Position numbers and translations under genes: made by a program. From assembly GCA_031292465.1 (NCBI GenBank), contig JARLHB010000054.1:1-6245 (forward strand): a stretch of DNA of 6,245 nt, written 5' to 3'. The stretch's first letter is position 1. Each line of letters begins with the position of its first letter. Of this stretch, positions 4,842 to 6,245 are shown one piece after another. The stretch is from Ignavibacteriaceae bacterium. Its GTDB lineage: Bacteria > Bacteroidota > Ignavibacteria > Ignavibacteriales > Ignavibacteriaceae. The notes below the pieces were generated by a model. That model was not told where the DNA came from and ran no database searches. It saw only the letters and a program-made list of their open reading frames with translations.

Positions 4842-6245
4842 CTATTTTAATATCTGCATCTTTTTTGTTGAGATAAAATTATTTGTTCCTCCATCTACTC
4901 GTATCTGATAGAAGTACACTCCACTTGCAAGTTTTGATGCATTAAACGAAAAGCTATATGAACCTGCATTTTGATTCCCATTAAATAGTGTTGATACTTC
5001 CCTGCCAAGAATATCATAAACCTTTAGGATTACGTGCCCCGACTTTGGCAAATCATAACTAATTATGGTCGAAGGATTAAAAGGATTCGGATAATTCTGG
5101 TTAAGGGTATAATCAGAAGGAAGTGACGTTGTCGAAGCATATTTATTTGCCTGTGCGGATGTTTCAGAAATTGTGTTCTCGATAGTTGTAAAACTAATAG
5201 CTGTATCTTTTCCTGAAAACTTAATAACAGGTCTCAGACATGATATAACACCATTGGGAAGATTAAATTCTATCGTTTGGTTGACAATAGTATCTTTACT
5301 GGTAATTGCACGGCTATATACTAATTGTTCTCCGTTATATATTTCTAATTCAGCAGGAGATAATGTATACGATGAAGTTTTAGAAATTTGTTTTAAACTA
5401 TCAACTGAACTTGAATTTATAGATAGATCAAAACTAACGCTGCTAACATTAGAAATTGATGAAGAATTATCAGTTTCAAAATATTGCCATGGTTTTGATA
5501 AATCAGCTTGTTTGGTATAATCAAAGCTTTTTAACGGAATATTTGTCTTTTGACCATCACTTGTTAAAGCTGAAATATTTCCTAATTCAATTCTTAAATT
5601 GTCCGAAGTGACTGCTCTTTTATATATAGTTAAATTAGAATTTTCAGCTGACGCAACACTTAATTTTGAAAAATCCTGACTGCTTATTGAAAGAGGATAG
5701 GCATTATTTACTATCGTACCAGTCCAAACTTCTACTGGAGTTGCAGTTCCACTATCATAATTAATATTTGGTAAATTTGGGTATTGTGCATTTGAACCAA
5801 CTGTATATGTAGTCCATGTTTGAGTGCTTACATTGGCCTTATGTAAAAGTATCTGATTTCCGGGTGATGTAAACTCACTTATCGCTACGTTCGCTCCGGA
5901 GTTATAACCAGTAATAGATGGATTATACAAATTTGCTGTGGTACTGGAATATGTCCATTGCCAGTTACTCCAGACATTGCTAACGTTTCCTAATCGAAAT
6001 TTAACTGAATAATACCCGGTACTGGAATTATATGAATTCCATGCAGCATAGACATAATAATCAACAGAAATACAAGAATATCTGTCATAGCTTGATTGAG
6101 AAGTCCCGTCATATACAATCGCTTCCGATGACCAGCTATCAGTTGATGGCGTATAAAGCTTACTGTATATTTTGTGATAATATCGCGCGTCATAACTCAA
6201 AAGGACACTAGTTGATGTACTACCACCATAACTGGCCAAAGAAGG
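4842..6245 (-). CDS. Secreted beta-propeller-like protein with C-terminal T9SS sorting domain (5' end beyond window)
   Basis: The 467 visible residues are the C-terminal part of a larger protein; the frame is open through position 6245 with no start supported inside the window (the only near-edge candidate is a TTG at 6237-6239). Residues about 22-184 hold three repeats of 50-55 residues. Each has an aromatic strand, an S/T-W motif ('DSWSS', 'NVWSNW', 'QTWTTY'), a Pro/Ser/Tyr turn and a strand ending near Trp or Glu ('VYAAW', 'VAISE', 'PVEVW'), resembling BNR/sialidase-type propeller blades. Residues about 190-370 are Ser/Thr/Asn-rich, probably beta, and unrecognised. The last 89 residues (codons 4845-5111) are a type A T9SS sorting domain: 'NYPNPFNPSTIISYDLP', 'VILKVYDILGREVSTL', 'LASGVYFYQI' and 'KKMQILK'. 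The protein should cross the outer membrane by T9SS and be released or anchored after removal of this domain. A signal peptide would lie outside the window. The ligand or enzyme activity is unknown. Confidence 0.88.
   Translation of the reverse strand, partial: PSLASYGGSTSTSVLLSYDARYYHKIYSKLYTPSTDSWSSEAIVYDGTSQSSYDRYSCISVDYYVYAAWNSYNSSTGYYSVKFRLGNVSNVWSNWQWTYSSTTANLYNPSITGYNSGANVAISEFTSPGNQILLHKANVSTQTWTTYTVGSNAQYPNLPNINYDSGTATPVEVWTGTIVNNAYPLSISSQDFSKLSVASAENSNLTIYKRAVTSDNLRIELGNISALTSDGQKTNIPLKSFDYTKQADLSKPWQYFETDNSSSISNVSSVSFDLSINSSSVDSLKQISKTSSYTLSPAELEIYNGEQLVYSRAITSKDTIVNQTIEFNLPNGVISCLRPVIKFSGKDTAISFTTIENTISETSAQANKYASTTSLPSDYTLNQNYPNPFNPSTIISYDLPKSGHVILKVYDILGREVSTLFNGNQNAGSYSFSFNASKLASGVYFYQIRVDGGTNNFISTKKMQILK

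Noticed and set aside
5173..5520. 115-codon plus-strand open frame inside the T9SS gene
   Set aside because: Antisense shadow; the minus-strand frame is continuous and ends in a recognisable sorting domain.

Overview
The window looks like an AT-rich chromosomal segment from a member of the Bacteroidetes/Chlorobi (FCB) group, most likely close to Ignavibacteria. The main evidence is the protein at the right end. It finishes in a type IX secretion (T9SS) type A sorting domain whose NYPNPFNPST opening and 'ASGVYFYQI' closing strand are of the Ignavibacteria/Chlorobi style. Several genes also have no clear Shine-Dalgarno sequence, as is common in that group. The phylum call is an inference from these features, not a phylogeny.

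Layout, left to right. (1) Positions 1-405, minus strand: an isochorismatase-family cysteine hydrolase that runs off the left edge, with its catalytic Asp/Lys/Cys intact. (2) Positions 461-1297, minus strand: a C39-like (papain-fold) cysteine peptidase domain followed by an unrecognised helical domain. It lies 55 bp upstream of the hydrolase, so the two are probably co-transcribed. (3) Positions 1298-1395: a 98-bp divergent intergenic region with a near-perfect 21-bp dyad that may be an operator. (4) Positions 1396-2451, plus strand: an ATP-grasp ligase related to D-Ala-D-Ala ligase but lacking that enzyme's N-terminal signature. (5) Positions 2629-3864, plus strand: a 12-TM MFS transporter of the metabolite:H+ symporter/sugar porter type. 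(6) Positions 3865-4109: an intergenic region carrying a GC-rich palindromic element of about 80 bp that can fold into a three-hairpin cloverleaf and resembles a dispersed REP/MITE-type repeat. (7) Positions 4110-4745, plus strand: DedA, close to E. coli DedA itself. (8) Positions 4770-4806: a strong hairpin between convergent genes, probably a shared terminator. (9) Positions 4842-6245, minus strand: the C-terminal 467 residues of a secreted protein with beta-propeller-like repeats and the T9SS sorting domain, running off the right edge.

How the genes may work together: the peptidase, hydrolase and ATP-grasp ligase share a divergent promoter region and may form a small peptide- or amide-metabolism module (one bond-former and two amide/peptide hydrolase-type folds). 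The MFS protein downstream could move a substrate or product. This is inference from gene order. The dedA and T9SS genes look like unrelated neighbours. No tRNA, rRNA, CRISPR array, insertion sequence or recognisable defence system is visible. No gene-free stretch exceeds 300 bases; the 2461-2628 gap holds nothing I can identify beyond the ribosome binding site of the MFS gene.
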